This document shows, piece by piece, positions 12,464 through 24,398 of a stretch of DNA of 64,000 nucleotides. Under the pieces are notes generated by a model that had not been told where the DNA came from, did no database searches, and was given only the letters and a program-made list of their open reading frames with translations. Every line of letters starts with the position of its first letter. Position 1 is the first letter of the stretch. The stretch lies in the NCBI GenBank assembly GCA_950106755.1, contig OX467082.1:7936001-8000000 (forward strand), written 5' to 3'. The position numbers were made by a program, and so were the translations under genes. Source of the DNA: Climacium dendroides. Lineage: Eukaryota > Streptophyta > Bryopsida > Hypnales > Climaciaceae.

Positions 12464-13056
12464 GTATTCATAAAAAATTCAGAAGTAAAAGTAGGGCAGG
12501 CACTCAAAATTTCCTTTCTATTAGGATGCACCGACTCATACCCGAATCTACAGTAAGTTATACAGACTTGACCTTATTTGAAATCTGCGTCAAGGGAAGG
12601 CTTCCTGTCCATTAGTATCTGGAGTAGTACAGATGCTGCAACAAGCTTCGTAAAATTTAAGCGTTACAGGCATGCAAAGATACGGAACACAACTGACACG
12701 CGAAGATTTGACGACGTACTAGCAAGCTGGAAAAAAAAATGAAAAAGAATATTCCAGATTTGGAATGTTAGTCCACTTATATCAACCTCAATATAAGGCA
12801 GCTTTCTGTGTGACCTAAGTTCTAGAATCCAAGTGCAGGAACTGACACAAAATCTTTTGCCAAATCTTTTGTGTGAAGCCAGAGATCGTCTACTACTGAG
12901 ACTCGATAGCTTAGGCAATAGAGTAACTCATCCTACTAATAGACTGCACTACAAGATACCATGTGTCGAATGCATGACTGAAAGATGGAACCCTCTAGTC
13001 ACTCAATACACTTCCTCATTGAAAGGAATGATTGGAAATTGGGAATTGCAACATTC
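12464..13056. other. Spacer between NAP1 fragment and citrate synthase
   Basis: No continuation of NAP1 and no other gene found. The region probably holds the 3' untranslated part of the minus-strand citrate synthase remnant. Confidence 0.4.
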
Positions 13057-15864
13057 TCATACTGCTCCCGCCTGCCTGCGCTTCGTTGCGTTTGAGACAG
13101 CGATTTTGCTACGTTTCTCAGTGTTTTCAGCAACAATACGGTTGCTGTTAGGAGAGTAATGGCGCAGCCACTCCCCTTGATACCACTGCACAATGGCAAT
13201 ACCAGCATTAGAAAAGTAGAAATAATAAGGCAGAAAATTTCGTACCGATAAGGTCTTCTCAAACTCGCTTTTGTGGCCAAGACTATCAATACCATTTCGA
13301 ATATTAGAGTTCCTCATCCATCCAGAATGGCTTGCGTATGGTTTTCAGCAGGATTTGAAACAAAGTGCTGAATAAATCGCTAACCTGCTGAGGACGCATG
13401 ATTTTTGTGTCAGGGTCGTCAATGGATTCTTTCCAGTGGGCAAGATATCCAGCCATACGGGGAATGGCGAAGAGTACTGGGAAAAACTCAGTTAGAAATC
13501 CCAGTGCCCTGCACGAATAGAGCCAAAAAACAAGTCTAAGAGGGTAGACGATTGGATAGATAGAGAAGCCAGACGACTCAAAAAGTTATTAGAAACGCAA
13601 AAGGTTCTAAGATTTAAGCATTTGACCATACAACAAGCAAAGCAGAAAAGCAATAAACGAGCAAAAAATATTCAATCCAAGCAAAAGCATCTGACTGTGC
13701 TCAACACAACGGACGTTCTAAAAGCAGTTCACCCTAGCGACTTAATGTAAAAGTGACAAGCTTCTTCTCCTGAGCAATATTGTAGGGATTACCTATGAAT
13801 TTTCCGAAAACCAAAATCTAAGTATATGTTATCTAATCACTTGCCAGCACCCAACATTTTCGAAGGTTAGCCGGAAAAAAAACGCACAACATCTAACAAG
13901 TTACACACCTGTAAATGACACCCGAATAGAAGTCAACATTCGGGTATAATTTCCTCTTTACAAAATATTCATCCTCAAGAGCAGCCTTCTCCAAAGCAAC
14001 CACCACCTGCACGCAAAAACAAGAACGTAAACGTCACTCTCCGGTTAGTCACAACATTGGGCATCCTCTAGTCAGAAGGTAAAGAATACAAAAGCAATCA
14101 AAAAATGGAACCACACCAATTTGTCCCAGATCGATCTGACCTTTCCAAGAATGCGCATAATCTGCTTGTTCCTCACAGCTTTGTTTGCGTACAAATCTTG
14201 ACCCTCATAGTACACCAAAATTTCCAAACAACATATGTCAGCCTTGTTGACCAGTTGAAATACCCAGATGATTTGAATCAATGAGATCTACATCAACAAT
14301 CCCCACTCGGTAAAATCTCGAGAACTCGCATCTCATGTGCAAGAATCGTCCATCCAACCAAAATGTAAGATCGCATGAACTTCAGAGTCAATGAGAAAAA
14401 ACTATGTCTCTTGCAACAATCCCGCATGACTATAAAGAGGGTATTGTACAATCTGCACATGCTTCGCACAGAATAAAACACGGAACTAAACTAAACTATT
14501 CTTTACATCAAGACAAATCACGAAAGTTAAGAAGTTTAATATCTGATAAATAAATTGTACCTGAAGAGCAGGGTTGGCATCTGGGTGAAAAGACGACAGA
14601 GCACAGATGGATCCAACTAGCATTCCCATGGGATGAGCGTCATGTGGTAGCGCAGCTAAAACATTCTGCTCCCACATGAGCAGATGCAGAACCCATCACA
14701 TGTTACCATAGTGCAGTTTCACAGGTTAAGTCTGGAAGTCTTAAATGCAGATTCGTGAACAAAATCTCAAGAAGAGACAATCAATTAACACTGAAGTGTA
14801 ATTATTTTTTTAAAAGCTTGACGACTCTGTATTACAATCTAGATAACAGAATGATTTGAAGAGGAAAACAAGATACACTAGTACTCCTTCTGGAACAGCA
14901 GAGTGCTGGGATATAAAAGCCTCCCAGTCAGACAACTGATCTTTTGTCGGTAAATTGACGTACACTGCAGATACCAAACTTCGTCAAAACATCACATTAT
15001 ATAAAAGATCCCTAATGTGATCAGCATCTAATATTCAGATTGATTGGCCTCACAAAAAATGTAAAATGAGGGATTCTGATCTCAGAATTTACTAATACTC
15101 ATTGAAGCAAAACCCAAAACCGCGTTTTCCAATGACACTCAGACATATAGAAGTATGACCCAAATAATGAATAACAATGAGGTCGTCAAGGCCCCGTCAA
15201 TCACAGCTATATCCATCACCAGTGTGTGTTCAGAAAAACAGACGTGAAAGACACTTACTTAAGGAAAGCAACCTCAGGAAAGGTGCTCTTTTCAGCAAGC
15301 TCCTCAATGGGATAACCTCGGTATCGCAAAATACCCTTGTCTCCATCAATGTATGATATTGTTGAGCGCACGGGTGCGGTATTCAAATATCCTGGATCGA
15401 ACAGTCTAAGTCCATTTCCATCTCCACCAGCAGTAATCTGCAGGAAATCACACCACCACTCGTTAAACAGCCATGTGATAAGTTATGGGAGCTGTCGGAT
15501 GTCTTAAGACTTTCCTAGTACGTCATCAAATATCCAACAAACGTATCTCCGAGTCTCTCACCACGTACAAAACAAAACAAATCACTGCAACGATTAAAAA
15601 TTAAACTCAACCTCTTACCTTCTTGAAATCTGTAGCTTTTACTGTTCCTCCTTCACTGATTCCAATTTCATACTTCTTCCCAGTCCGATTGTCCACGATT
15701 GTCAAAGTCCCTGCTCCACCTGAAAATTTTGGTGCGGTTTGAGCTGATACAATGAATGCTTCAAGCATTGGAGAACAAGATGAGCTCCCTGATTCTAAAC
15801 GACCTTGCAAGATCGATAGTCTCTTCGAGGCAGACATCTCTGAGGCGCTATGAGCTTGCTCCAT
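13057..15864 (-). pseudogene. Peroxisomal-type citrate synthase, middle exons deleted
   Basis: Citrate synthase condenses oxaloacetate and acetyl-CoA; the peroxisomal plant form serves fatty-acid breakdown. Exons on the minus strand: 15864-15619, 15437-15259 ([20 protein letters not shown]), 14964-14879 ([19 protein letters not shown]), 14665-14561 ([20 protein letters not shown]), 14203-14141 (GQDLYANKAVRNKQIMRILG), 14006-13909 ([20 protein letters not shown]), 13508-13385 ([20 protein letters not shown]), 13185-13057 (C-terminus, ends RRQAGAV). Exon 5 ends at RILGK and exon 6 starts in [10 protein letters not shown], only 134 bases away. By comparison with plant homologues as I recall them, about 170-180 residues are missing, including both catalytic histidines. 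The exon 2-exon 3 join is also one base out of frame with the only GT donor. Confidence 0.88.
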
Positions 15865-17640
15865 ATCTACAAAACAGAACAGATCAGACACCAGGAGTCT
15901 CGTGTGAAAAACAGTTTTGATAAGAAAAGCTGAATAGGTCCTCTTCACTAATTGTGACGCCAGCAAATAGACAAGAGAAACAGAAGGCTACATCATAAAC
16001 AACTTTTTCATAAGCAGAGACAAACCAACGAGAGACCTGCCATCCAACACATTAAGTGAATCCATCACTATAGTCCTCCAATCTAAACTCAGTGAAGATC
16101 TCACTGTCTTCAACGTCCAAGCATATTCTCATAATAATGATCTTTTCAAAGCCATTTTCCGGTTTCCGTTGTTATACTTCCCAAGGAAAGTGTCCAAGTA
16201 TTCTTGCAGAGGACATTAGGACGTTTCGCACATTTCCTAAAGATCAAAAGTACATACTAACTCCCTGAGATTTATGTTCCCTATCCAACCTTCAGGCTTA
16301 TTTACATTCTTATATGCTCAATTATCTGAGTCCTTCAATCATCATTTTCCCTCCCTACCCCGTTCAGTCCTGTCTATTTTGTTCGCAGAAATTTAGCATC
16401 CATCGATCCTCCACAGCCAACAACTAATGTCAGTCAAAAACTTCATACCGCTCAAGCTGAAACAGCAACAAAGACAGTAATAGATAAAGGTCAATCACTC
16501 GTGAACATCTGCCTAATCACACTATGAATGAAGTATTTCCGACTAAAGCTGGAACCAGAACCAAAAATCTACAGGAATACACACTAATCATCAAACTCCG
16601 CCGATAAAAAACTTCTATTGCATTGGAGAATTCAACAATGACTTACATCATCCGTACACCAATGATCAAAAAGCAGAGGTAGCAATCAGTGAAAAAGAAC
16701 TCCCGGCTTTCCAGAAATATAAACTAAAATTGCGCAACAAGATTTCACTCACGATTATGCCAATTGGGAAAACTATAAACAAACTCGTTACACTCACCTG
16801 CCATGACCTGAAATAGTAAAATTCGTTCACTACAAAGAGAAGGCAATCGCATACTTCCAAATTCCCAACCTAAAAGAAATGAACCTTAGCAGCATTAAAA
16901 ATTCAACTAAACTCGGGCTGAAACTCCGATCAATACAACTCCGTCGGAATTAAAGCAAACCGCCATTCTCGCACCTAATCGAAATAACAAATTCTAAATT
17001 CAAGAGCTCACAGAGTTTCCAGTAGATAGTATAAAATTGCGAGGAAAAACCAACACGATTACACTCACAATTACGTAAACTACGAACAAATTAGTTACAC
17101 ACACCTACCAAACCCTGACCTCGTTAAATTAGTTTTCTAAGAAAAGAAGGCGATCAAGCTACCAATTCCGATATCACACATCCCAACCTAAAAACAAGAA
17201 AAACACAGCAGCAATAAAACTATTTTGCAACTCAGGTTGAAACTCCGATCAATAAAACTTCGCCACCGAAGAAAACTAAACAGTCATCCTCGCGCCAAAT
17301 CGAAAAAAACCCAAATAAAAAAATCCACATCTCACGAAGTGCAAAACAATCATACACACAAGACAATCATACCAAAAGCGCATCAATCCTCTGCATAATC
17401 GAACTCCTGCTTCACAAAACTAAACCGCCATTCTTGCACCTAATTTTTAAGAAATAAGAAAATTCAGAGCTCACGGAGCGATCAAATACACAAGACGATC
17501 ATAACACCATACCAAAAGTACCTCAATCCTGTTCACGATCGTGCTCCTGCTTCACTGGAAATTTTTCGAAAAAATGAAATAAGAAAGTCGGCTCAGATAT
17601 CGCACCTGTTAATAAGCCTGAAGGCGCCGTGGCAATCTGT
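15865..17640 (-). repeat. Citrate synthase leader region with diverged tandem duplications
   Basis: Upstream of the citrate synthase start, blocks recur at about 318-bp spacing (AAACTCCGATCAATA at 16921 and 17239, each followed by an 'aaactaaaccgccattctcgcacctaat'-like block). A shorter internal repeat is at 17358 and 17492 (AAGACAATCAT..CTCCTGCTTCAC). These look like amplified 5'-untranslated exon/intron sequence. No coding frame. Confidence 0.6.
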
Positions 17641-18192
17641 GTTTGGCAGCAACACACGCAATTGAAATCAGATGCAGAGCAAAACGTCAACAAGATGACA
17701 GAAGATGCAGAAACAGAAGCGGGCAGGGAAATTCTTCACTTGTTGATAAGACATGCTGCTAAACACGAAACAAGGCTCCGCCATCGCAGGAGCTTGCTCT
17801 CCTTGAAAATGAAAGCTCCACTTCCGTGTGAGCTGATTTTGCTCCACTATCCTAGCCAGACCGCGGCCCAACCTTCCGCCATTTTGGACTTCACCTAAAT
17901 CCAAAATGCAGCAACCGACACCACAAATCGTGCTCCACAATGTGGATTGAACTCAAGCTGTAGGAATTGTAAGATACCGCAATAAGACGTGGGACAGACT
18001 TCATCCATTTTCAGGTAACCCTAACCTCATGCGACGATGACGGCCTGACTTACACTTGCTCTGCCGCCCTTCCCCACCTCCTTCTTCTTCTCTTGCACCG
18101 ACTCTACTTCGGCCATCGAAATTCAACTGCGGACTGCCGTGTACATGCTCCAAATTTCTCGAATAGGGCTAGTTGTGGATATTTTGCTGAAG
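17641..18192. promoter_or_regulatory. Intergenic region between divergent genes
   Basis: Lies between the minus-strand citrate synthase remnant and the plus-strand ParB-MTase gene. A shared bidirectional promoter region is plausible from position alone. I see no clear TATA box or other core element. It includes a pyrimidine-rich stretch (18060-18110) typical of plant leaders. Confidence 0.35.
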
Positions 18193-21100
18193 ATGGCGGA
18201 GAGGGTCCTGAGGTCGAGGAGCGCGCAACGAGGGGAAACTTCTGGCGGTGAAGCGGAGAAGACTGCTCCCAGCGTGCTAGCAAAGGACGGCGAAGCGGAG
18301 AAGACTGCTCCCAGCGTACTATCAGAGGTAAGTGGGATCGATGATGCGCAAAGTCTATTGCCCTGAGGTTACCGTCTCGGGACCGAGAGGGCTCTCTCGG
18401 AGAGTTGGGCACGAACAACCATGTCTTCTAAAAAGTATGTAGGTTCATGATTGCGCGAAGTCCGCTGCCCTGAGGATACTGTCTCGGGACCGAGAGGGCT
18501 CTCTCGGGGAGTCGGTCACGGACAACCCTGTCTCGTGAAAAGTATTTGGGTTCATTATTGCGCAAAGTCTGTTGCCTTGAGGTTACCGTCTCGGGACCGA
18601 GAGGGCTCTCTCGGGGAGTCAGGCACGGACAACCCTGTCTCGTGAAATGTCCTTCTCAAAATATAAAGAACCTTCGATAGAGTTACATGATTGGTTTCGG
18701 TGCATTGGGATATAGTAACAAATTCTTATTAAGCTTCTAGTTGCGAAATGCTCGAAGGTAGGAGACAGTAAAGTATCCTCTCGGTCTAGAGAAGGCTCTC
18801 TCTAGGGGTCTGCCTCAACGCACACTCTCTTTTGCATTTGTCTATGAGATGTGAGGTCTTAGATGAGAGCCTTGTCATAGCGTCAAATGTAGCACAATAT
18901 TGATGATCGGAGCTTCATATACAACATCATAAAAATTAATTCTCAATCTGATTTCAGTCCATGCGTAAACACTAATGACCATCCAATACCGTCTCGGGAC
19001 CGAGAGGCCTTTCTCGGGAGGCCTAGTTTCGGAGAATATCTCTTGTTTGATTAATTTCGAAGATTCTAGCTAAGGTGGAGCTTTGAAGGTGCTGAATGCT
19101 TGGGTTGTGAACGTCATTGGAGCTTCACTAGATGTTTATGGATTTATTTGGATCATTATCTTGAGCTTGAAAAGTGATTATTGTTAGTTTGAAGCCTTAA
19201 TATGTGCAAAGGGTAGTATCCTTTGGAAACCCTCTCGGGCCCGAGAGGCCTCTTTCGGAGAAGACTATTTGAAACACCTGATATTTGCATTTGTCCAAGA
19301 TAATCACAAATAGGCCAATGATTTGTTTTGGATTGTGTTGTAGGTTGAAGCTCTAGTGGCCGAGGAACATCCAGTACTACTTATTGATGTGGTACCTGAA
19401 GCAATGGTGCATGATGGACGCCCCGAAGACTCAGAAGTAATGCCAATTTCTCACCAAGTGTCTGGATCTATATTGCAAGAGGGTAGTCTCCAACCGGAGA
19501 TTATTTCCGATGATGAGTTAGAGGACTATGAGATTCAAGGAGTGCCCAAGGATGCAATGGAAGATGACATCAGGCGGTCCCAAAAGCTTGACACTGTGTC
19601 CATCCTTCATGGATTGAGATTGACGTCTAATGATACTTCTCGGATGAAAATTCCTTTATGTAGATTGGTTCCGATGCCAATGGTGCGACCTACTCTTGCT
19701 TGTGACTTGACTTTGCTAGAAAATCAATTCAGTGGAGGTTACGAGGAAGGAGCTAGAGTCTTCTATGTTTCTATATCAAACGAAGATGGCCAGAGTGGTG
19801 TTTTCACACCTGCCGAGAAGGACGAGTGGGGACCAATTTGGAATGAAATCAACCATGATTTCAACACTTACCTCATGTCACAGGCAGCATTGCGACATTT
19901 GGTGGATCACAAGTTTTACGTATGCGATGGAAATCATAGAAGAATTGCATGGATGAATCACATTATGCGATTGCATGCAACAGAGAAAATATGGCACATC
20001 TCTGTGGATTCAATCGTTTTAGACACACGGAATCGAATCGGTTTGACGATGCAGGCTATGCATGATATTAATATGTGAGTGTTCCATTCTCCACTATGCT
20101 TTCATTTTTATGATGTACTCAAATTCTATGAATTGTAATATGATATAATATGATTTTATCCCATGGTGTGATAGGCAAACAGAGAGTTATCATGTGAAGA
20201 CCAATCTCGTACACACGTTATATCGAGTTCAGAAGTATGGTGTCATGGACATTGAGAAGTTTAAAGAACTTCTATCACCGGAAGATGTGAACACCTGTTT
20301 GATGGTTACCCGGTCTAAGTGGTACTCTATGTCCCTCGAAGTCTTCACATCATTCATTTTCAAGGTATTACTTCCACCATATTTTTGTATTGATTTCAAG
20401 TGTTTTTATATGAATTTTTATATGTCGATATAAAAATGTTTATGTTTATGTTCTTTTCGTGTCTATTTGCAATTTTGTAGCAAGACATATCTGCAGCAGC
20501 CGATATTGCTGTTCGTAAATACAAAGAGGACACTCCTTGTGAAGAGGTGACGTCAGATGGTGTTGCAGCCGCAATGAGGAGCTCTATCAAGGATTCCACC
20601 GAGAAGTTTTATAAAAAAATGTCAAAGATGGTGGCTGTTGCTAATCCGGCTTTGGGAAAAGACTGGCTTCTTGAGGTATGCCTAAACCATCATTGATCAA
20701 ATCTGCTCATATCTTCATACATGATGTATATTGAGTTCTAATTCTCATGCATTGCATTCTTGCAGATCCAAAGGCATTGGAACCTTTTTGCAACTCCGGA
20801 ATTAACCTTAGAAAAATTACAAATGATAGCCACAGCCTCTACAAGTGCGGAAAACAAGATTAAGTGGCTCAAGTGGATGAATGCATCTGGTCCTACTAGA
20901 GAGGCCCGACGCTTTCCTTCTCGTCCTGTCAATGAAGAGAAATTACTGATTTTTTTGGCAAAGGCCTCTTGGTATGCTGGGGTAAGTTTTCTTTTGATAA
21001 ATGTTTAATTATATTTTATTTCAATATCCTTCAATTATATTAGTATGATTGTGTATAACGTACAGGAATGACCTAAAATTGATGTCTAACTTTGTATTTA

Positions 21101-23746
21101 GATGGAAGAGGCATCATGCGAAATGTTCGACAACATTGTTCAATCTGACAATATTCCAATCAACATGTCCGTTCCTGCCGAGCCAGAATCATTGATGGAG
21201 TATATTGAAGGTTGGAGAATGAAACTTTGGGAGACAGCTTATACAGGTGTTTTCAAGGGAGGAGATACTTTTAAAAAATCCGATAATTTCAAAGAGTTCA
21301 AAGGAGCTATGCTCGCTGTCAAGCGCTTGATATATAGGTTTCAAAACTTGCCATTTTACTTACTTATGTTTTGAGGCTGATGTTATAGATTACAGGCACA
21401 TCTAGATGAACTAGCTAGTAGGACGTCAAATTGTAGCTTAACCAATGTAGCTTTCATTGTTTAATGTAGTTCTTGTCTTTCATATTCTTGGAATAATTAT
21501 GTTGGAATCTCTATGGACTTTATATACTATTTTATTTAGGTAATTGATTTTGAATTTAATATGAATAGGTATTTCAAGTTTGAGTTGTACGCCAAGAAAG
21601 CTATCGAGAAGAAGGATTTGCCACCTTTTCTTACAACATGGTTAGATAGATCATCATCGGATTGTATGTTCTCAGCTTATCAGCTACGAAATTGGACGAC
21701 TCCACATCTCCAAGCTTGCCCATGGTACTTGGAATGCAATATAGGATGTACTCCTGCTGAAGAAGAAGCTCTCTTCAAGACATTGACAGAGAATGCTATT
21801 ACGGAGCCGGAGTTCGATGAATTTGCTGGATTGGACCCGGAGGCCAAAGCCAAAGCTATAATCAGACGAGAAGTAGCTGACAAGAAAAAAGTGGATCGAT
21901 TGGAGGAGACAAAGAAGCGGATGGAAGAGAACAAGAAGAAGCGCTTGGCCAAGAAGGTTGATAGAGAAGAGGAGAAGTCCAAGAAAAAAGGCACAAAACG
22001 AAAGGCAGAGGAGTCGGTGCATGAACCAGCAACAAGTGGCATTGGAATGAAGGATACTTCATCCGGATTTTCCCTCACACAGGATCTTTTAGTACATGGT
22101 CTGACAACAACCATTCAAAATTTTGGCCCTATACCTGATATTGACGAGTGCATTCTCAACTTATCGGTGGAGAGTCTCCCGAGTGATAATAAGGCCTTTG
22201 ATGCTGTCTTGACATTCTTAGACATGGTAAGTTTCTATTTCGTATACTTTTAATATTGTGTTCCAATTTGTTGTTAAGTAGTTTCCAAATTCAATTAGAA
22301 TTCAAATGTGCTTTATTACATATTATTTTAGTTTCTTATTCATTTGGAACTAACGATATTTAAACATTAATGTCTTCTACAGCATTCTAGCGATAAGGAT
22401 AGATATTTTGATGGTATGTTAAACACGAAGCAGGCGGTGGACCTCATCATCGTGGATGTCCCCGAAGGCCTTCATGTTCCAACCGTTTCAGCTCCGCCGA
22501 GCCCTATTCCAGAATGGAATGAGTTCAAAAAAGATTCATTGGTTCCTATTTTTGACTTTGCTCAGGAATATCTCCATGACAAGGGGGGCCTTCTTATCAT
22601 GTATCCAGCAGCTTCTGTTCGTCACAGAAGCTTTCTTCTTGGTTGTTGTGAAACCTACGGATTTAGAATAATCATGACATGGTTAGGGATGAATCATCTG
22701 CATTTGACATCACCAGCCGATCCAAAGAAGACGGTATGATTAATCGTAACTTCATATTTTATTTCCTTTGATTTACAATTGATTTGCATTTGTGCTACTT
22801 TCTAACTTCTGAATTTTTGCAGACGATGCGATTTTCTATCTCTCTTCTTGTGAGGGAATCTGGGCCAAAGACTGATATTGATTTTCCATTCCAACATGTT
22901 CCTTCCCATGAAGAGGTAGGTGTCAATATTGCTCGTGATGACATCTTGCAAAACTTTTGCAACCGCGATGATGTAACCATGAATGGAGACATTCCGTGGC
23001 GAGGTCCTCGGGAAAAATCTCGACACTTCATGCAAATGCTTATAGAAGGGCTATCACAACCAGGCGACGTTGTTGTTGATTGCGCAGCAGCTACAGGTAA
23101 TTCCTTCTTTGAATTTAGTAATTGTGGGACTCTTATGTAATTTAAAATGTGTTCATACTATATTTTTCTTATCTGTGTTTGGTTCATTTCAGGTTCAACT
23201 ATTCAAGCATGTCGTGCAACTCGACGACATATACTAGCCTTTGAGGAGGATAAATTGATATTTGATGCCCTCATTGCACCTGTCATGCGCAAAACTATGG
23301 TACCTCCCGAACCAACCCAATCAACTCCTTCAACATTTGACGTGGATGAAGAAGTGGTTGTTCCTGATCGTATCGTGAAGACAGCCCGATTCAGTAAGTA
23401 AGTCTATCTTGCTATTGATGCATTTTTTGTTATATAATCAATTTGGGAATTTTTGTCTAATTTCCTGTTTCTTTGGATTTAAAGGCAAGCCCAAAAAGTG
23501 AGGAACTTCCAGCATGTGCCTTTTTTTGGAAGACCAGGATTTTTTCCAAGTCCTCCCAAATCTTTTCACCTACTTGTGTATGCTGAGGCGTTGTCACGAG
23601 ACTTTGTGGCAATGGATCCAAATCCAACTTCACGAGCACGTTCAGTGCAACCTCGAGCTTTAGAATTTATAGATGATTATGCAATAGAGACAGATTTGGA
23701 TTCATCGGCTACAGAGGATAGTTCAACGTCGAATAGCTCTATTTGA
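18193..23746 (+). CDS. ParB-like / DNA N4/N6-methyltransferase-like fusion protein, 11 exons
   Basis: Exons 18193-18327, 19344-20074, 20175-20364, 20481-20675, 20766-20981, 21102-21337, 21569-22226, 22383-22733, 22823-23096, 23193-23397, 23485-23746 join through GT-AG introns with every phase consistent: 3453 nt, 1150 residues plus stop. Near residue 240 is CDGNHRRIAWM, the G-x-RR-x-A signature of ParB/Srx-like nucleotide-binding or nuclease domains. Residues about 670-716 are a Lys/Glu-rich charged helix (nuclear-signal-like KKKGTKRKAEE). Residue 812 begins DVPEG after LIIV, at the place of the DPPY catalytic motif. Residue 990 begins DCAAATGST after QPGDVVV, at the place of DPFxGSGTT, followed by RRHILAFEED. 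Motif IV before motif I is the beta-class methylase order. Both motifs are degenerate, so activity is uncertain. ATG 18193 was chosen because it gives phase-0 exon 1. Confidence 0.85.
18337..18657 (+). repeat. Three 107-bp tandem repeats in intron 1
   Basis: Units begin with TGCGCAAAGTCT-like sequence at 18345, 18452 and 18559 (exact 107-bp spacing). Each carries GTCTCGGGACCGAGAGGGCT followed by CTCTCGG(G/A)GAG and 'cacgGACAACCcTGTCTcgtgaaa'. They start immediately after the first exon of the ParB-MTase gene. Confidence 0.9.
18375..19248. repeat. Six CTCTCGG..CCGAGAG palindromes in intron 1
   Basis: TCTCGGGACCGAGA occurs at 18375-18388, 18482-18495, 18589-18602 and 18992-19005. A perfect 18-bp palindrome CCTCTCGGGCCCGAGAGG is at 19231-19248, and a degenerate copy is near 18779-18793. 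Most are followed within about 10 bases by a second CTCTCGGGGAG-like half-site. The recurrent outside-in symmetry fits a protein-binding site or hairpin. Confidence 0.85.
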
Positions 23747-24117
23747 TGTATTGTATACACTACATCACTGTTATTGGGTGCTTAGCATTGACCTCATTTT
23801 TTTGGTCATTGATGCTTTGATTACTTTCAATGTCAAACTCGGATTCTACATTTTTGAAATGGAGGCATTATTTATACATATAATTGCACTAGTATAGAGA
23901 ATTTTGTTCAACTCTATATCATATATAAGGCCTATTAGTACTCTGTGTTTATATGAAATAATTGTATTACTCAGAATTCTCAATTTGTCATGGGGCTTCT
24001 CGTGTGTAATGATATTTCAATGATGTATTATTCAAACTTAATGACCTACAATTAGATTGGTCTGAAAGGTTTTCTCCATTGCATTCAATTTGTAAACACC
24101 TAATGAAACCAAGTTAA
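23747..24117. other. 3' flank of the ParB-MTase gene
   Basis: AT-rich sequence, presumably 3' untranslated region and terminator. No AATAAA is placed with confidence, and no other feature is visible. Confidence 0.4.
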
Positions 24118-24120
24118 TTA

Positions 24121-24398
24121 TTGGGGATAGGGCGTATGCCCCCCTCCCCTCCCAGATGCCTCTCGGCACCGAGAGGCTTCTCGGGGCACCCCCAGTATGC
24201 GACACGAGCGGGACCATGACGAGCACCAGTCAGGGTTCCCGAACTCAAATAAAAAAAAATTGGGGATAGGGCGTATGCCCCCATCCCCTCCTAGATGCCT
24301 CTCGGCACCGAGAGGTTCCTCGGGGCACCCGCAGTATGCGACTTGACCAGGACCACGACGAATACCAACATAGGGTTCACAAGAATGATATAAAAATT
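24121..24398 (+). repeat. 139-bp tandem duplication carrying the palindrome
   Basis: TTGGGGATAGGGCGTATGCC begins at 24121 and again at 24260. Each unit contains CCTCTCGGCACCGAGAGG (24159-24176 and 24298-24315), then TTC(C)TCGGGGCACCC and CAGTATGCGAC. This places the same palindrome family downstream of the ParB-MTase gene as in its first intron. Confidence 0.88.

Noticed and set aside
17629..17940. Overlapping frames on both strands of ~90 residues
   Set aside because: Located in the leader region between divergent genes, without family features.
21680..22114. 144-residue minus-strand frame
   Set aside because: Antisense shadow of exon 7 of the ParB-MTase gene, which has consistent splice phases on the plus strand.
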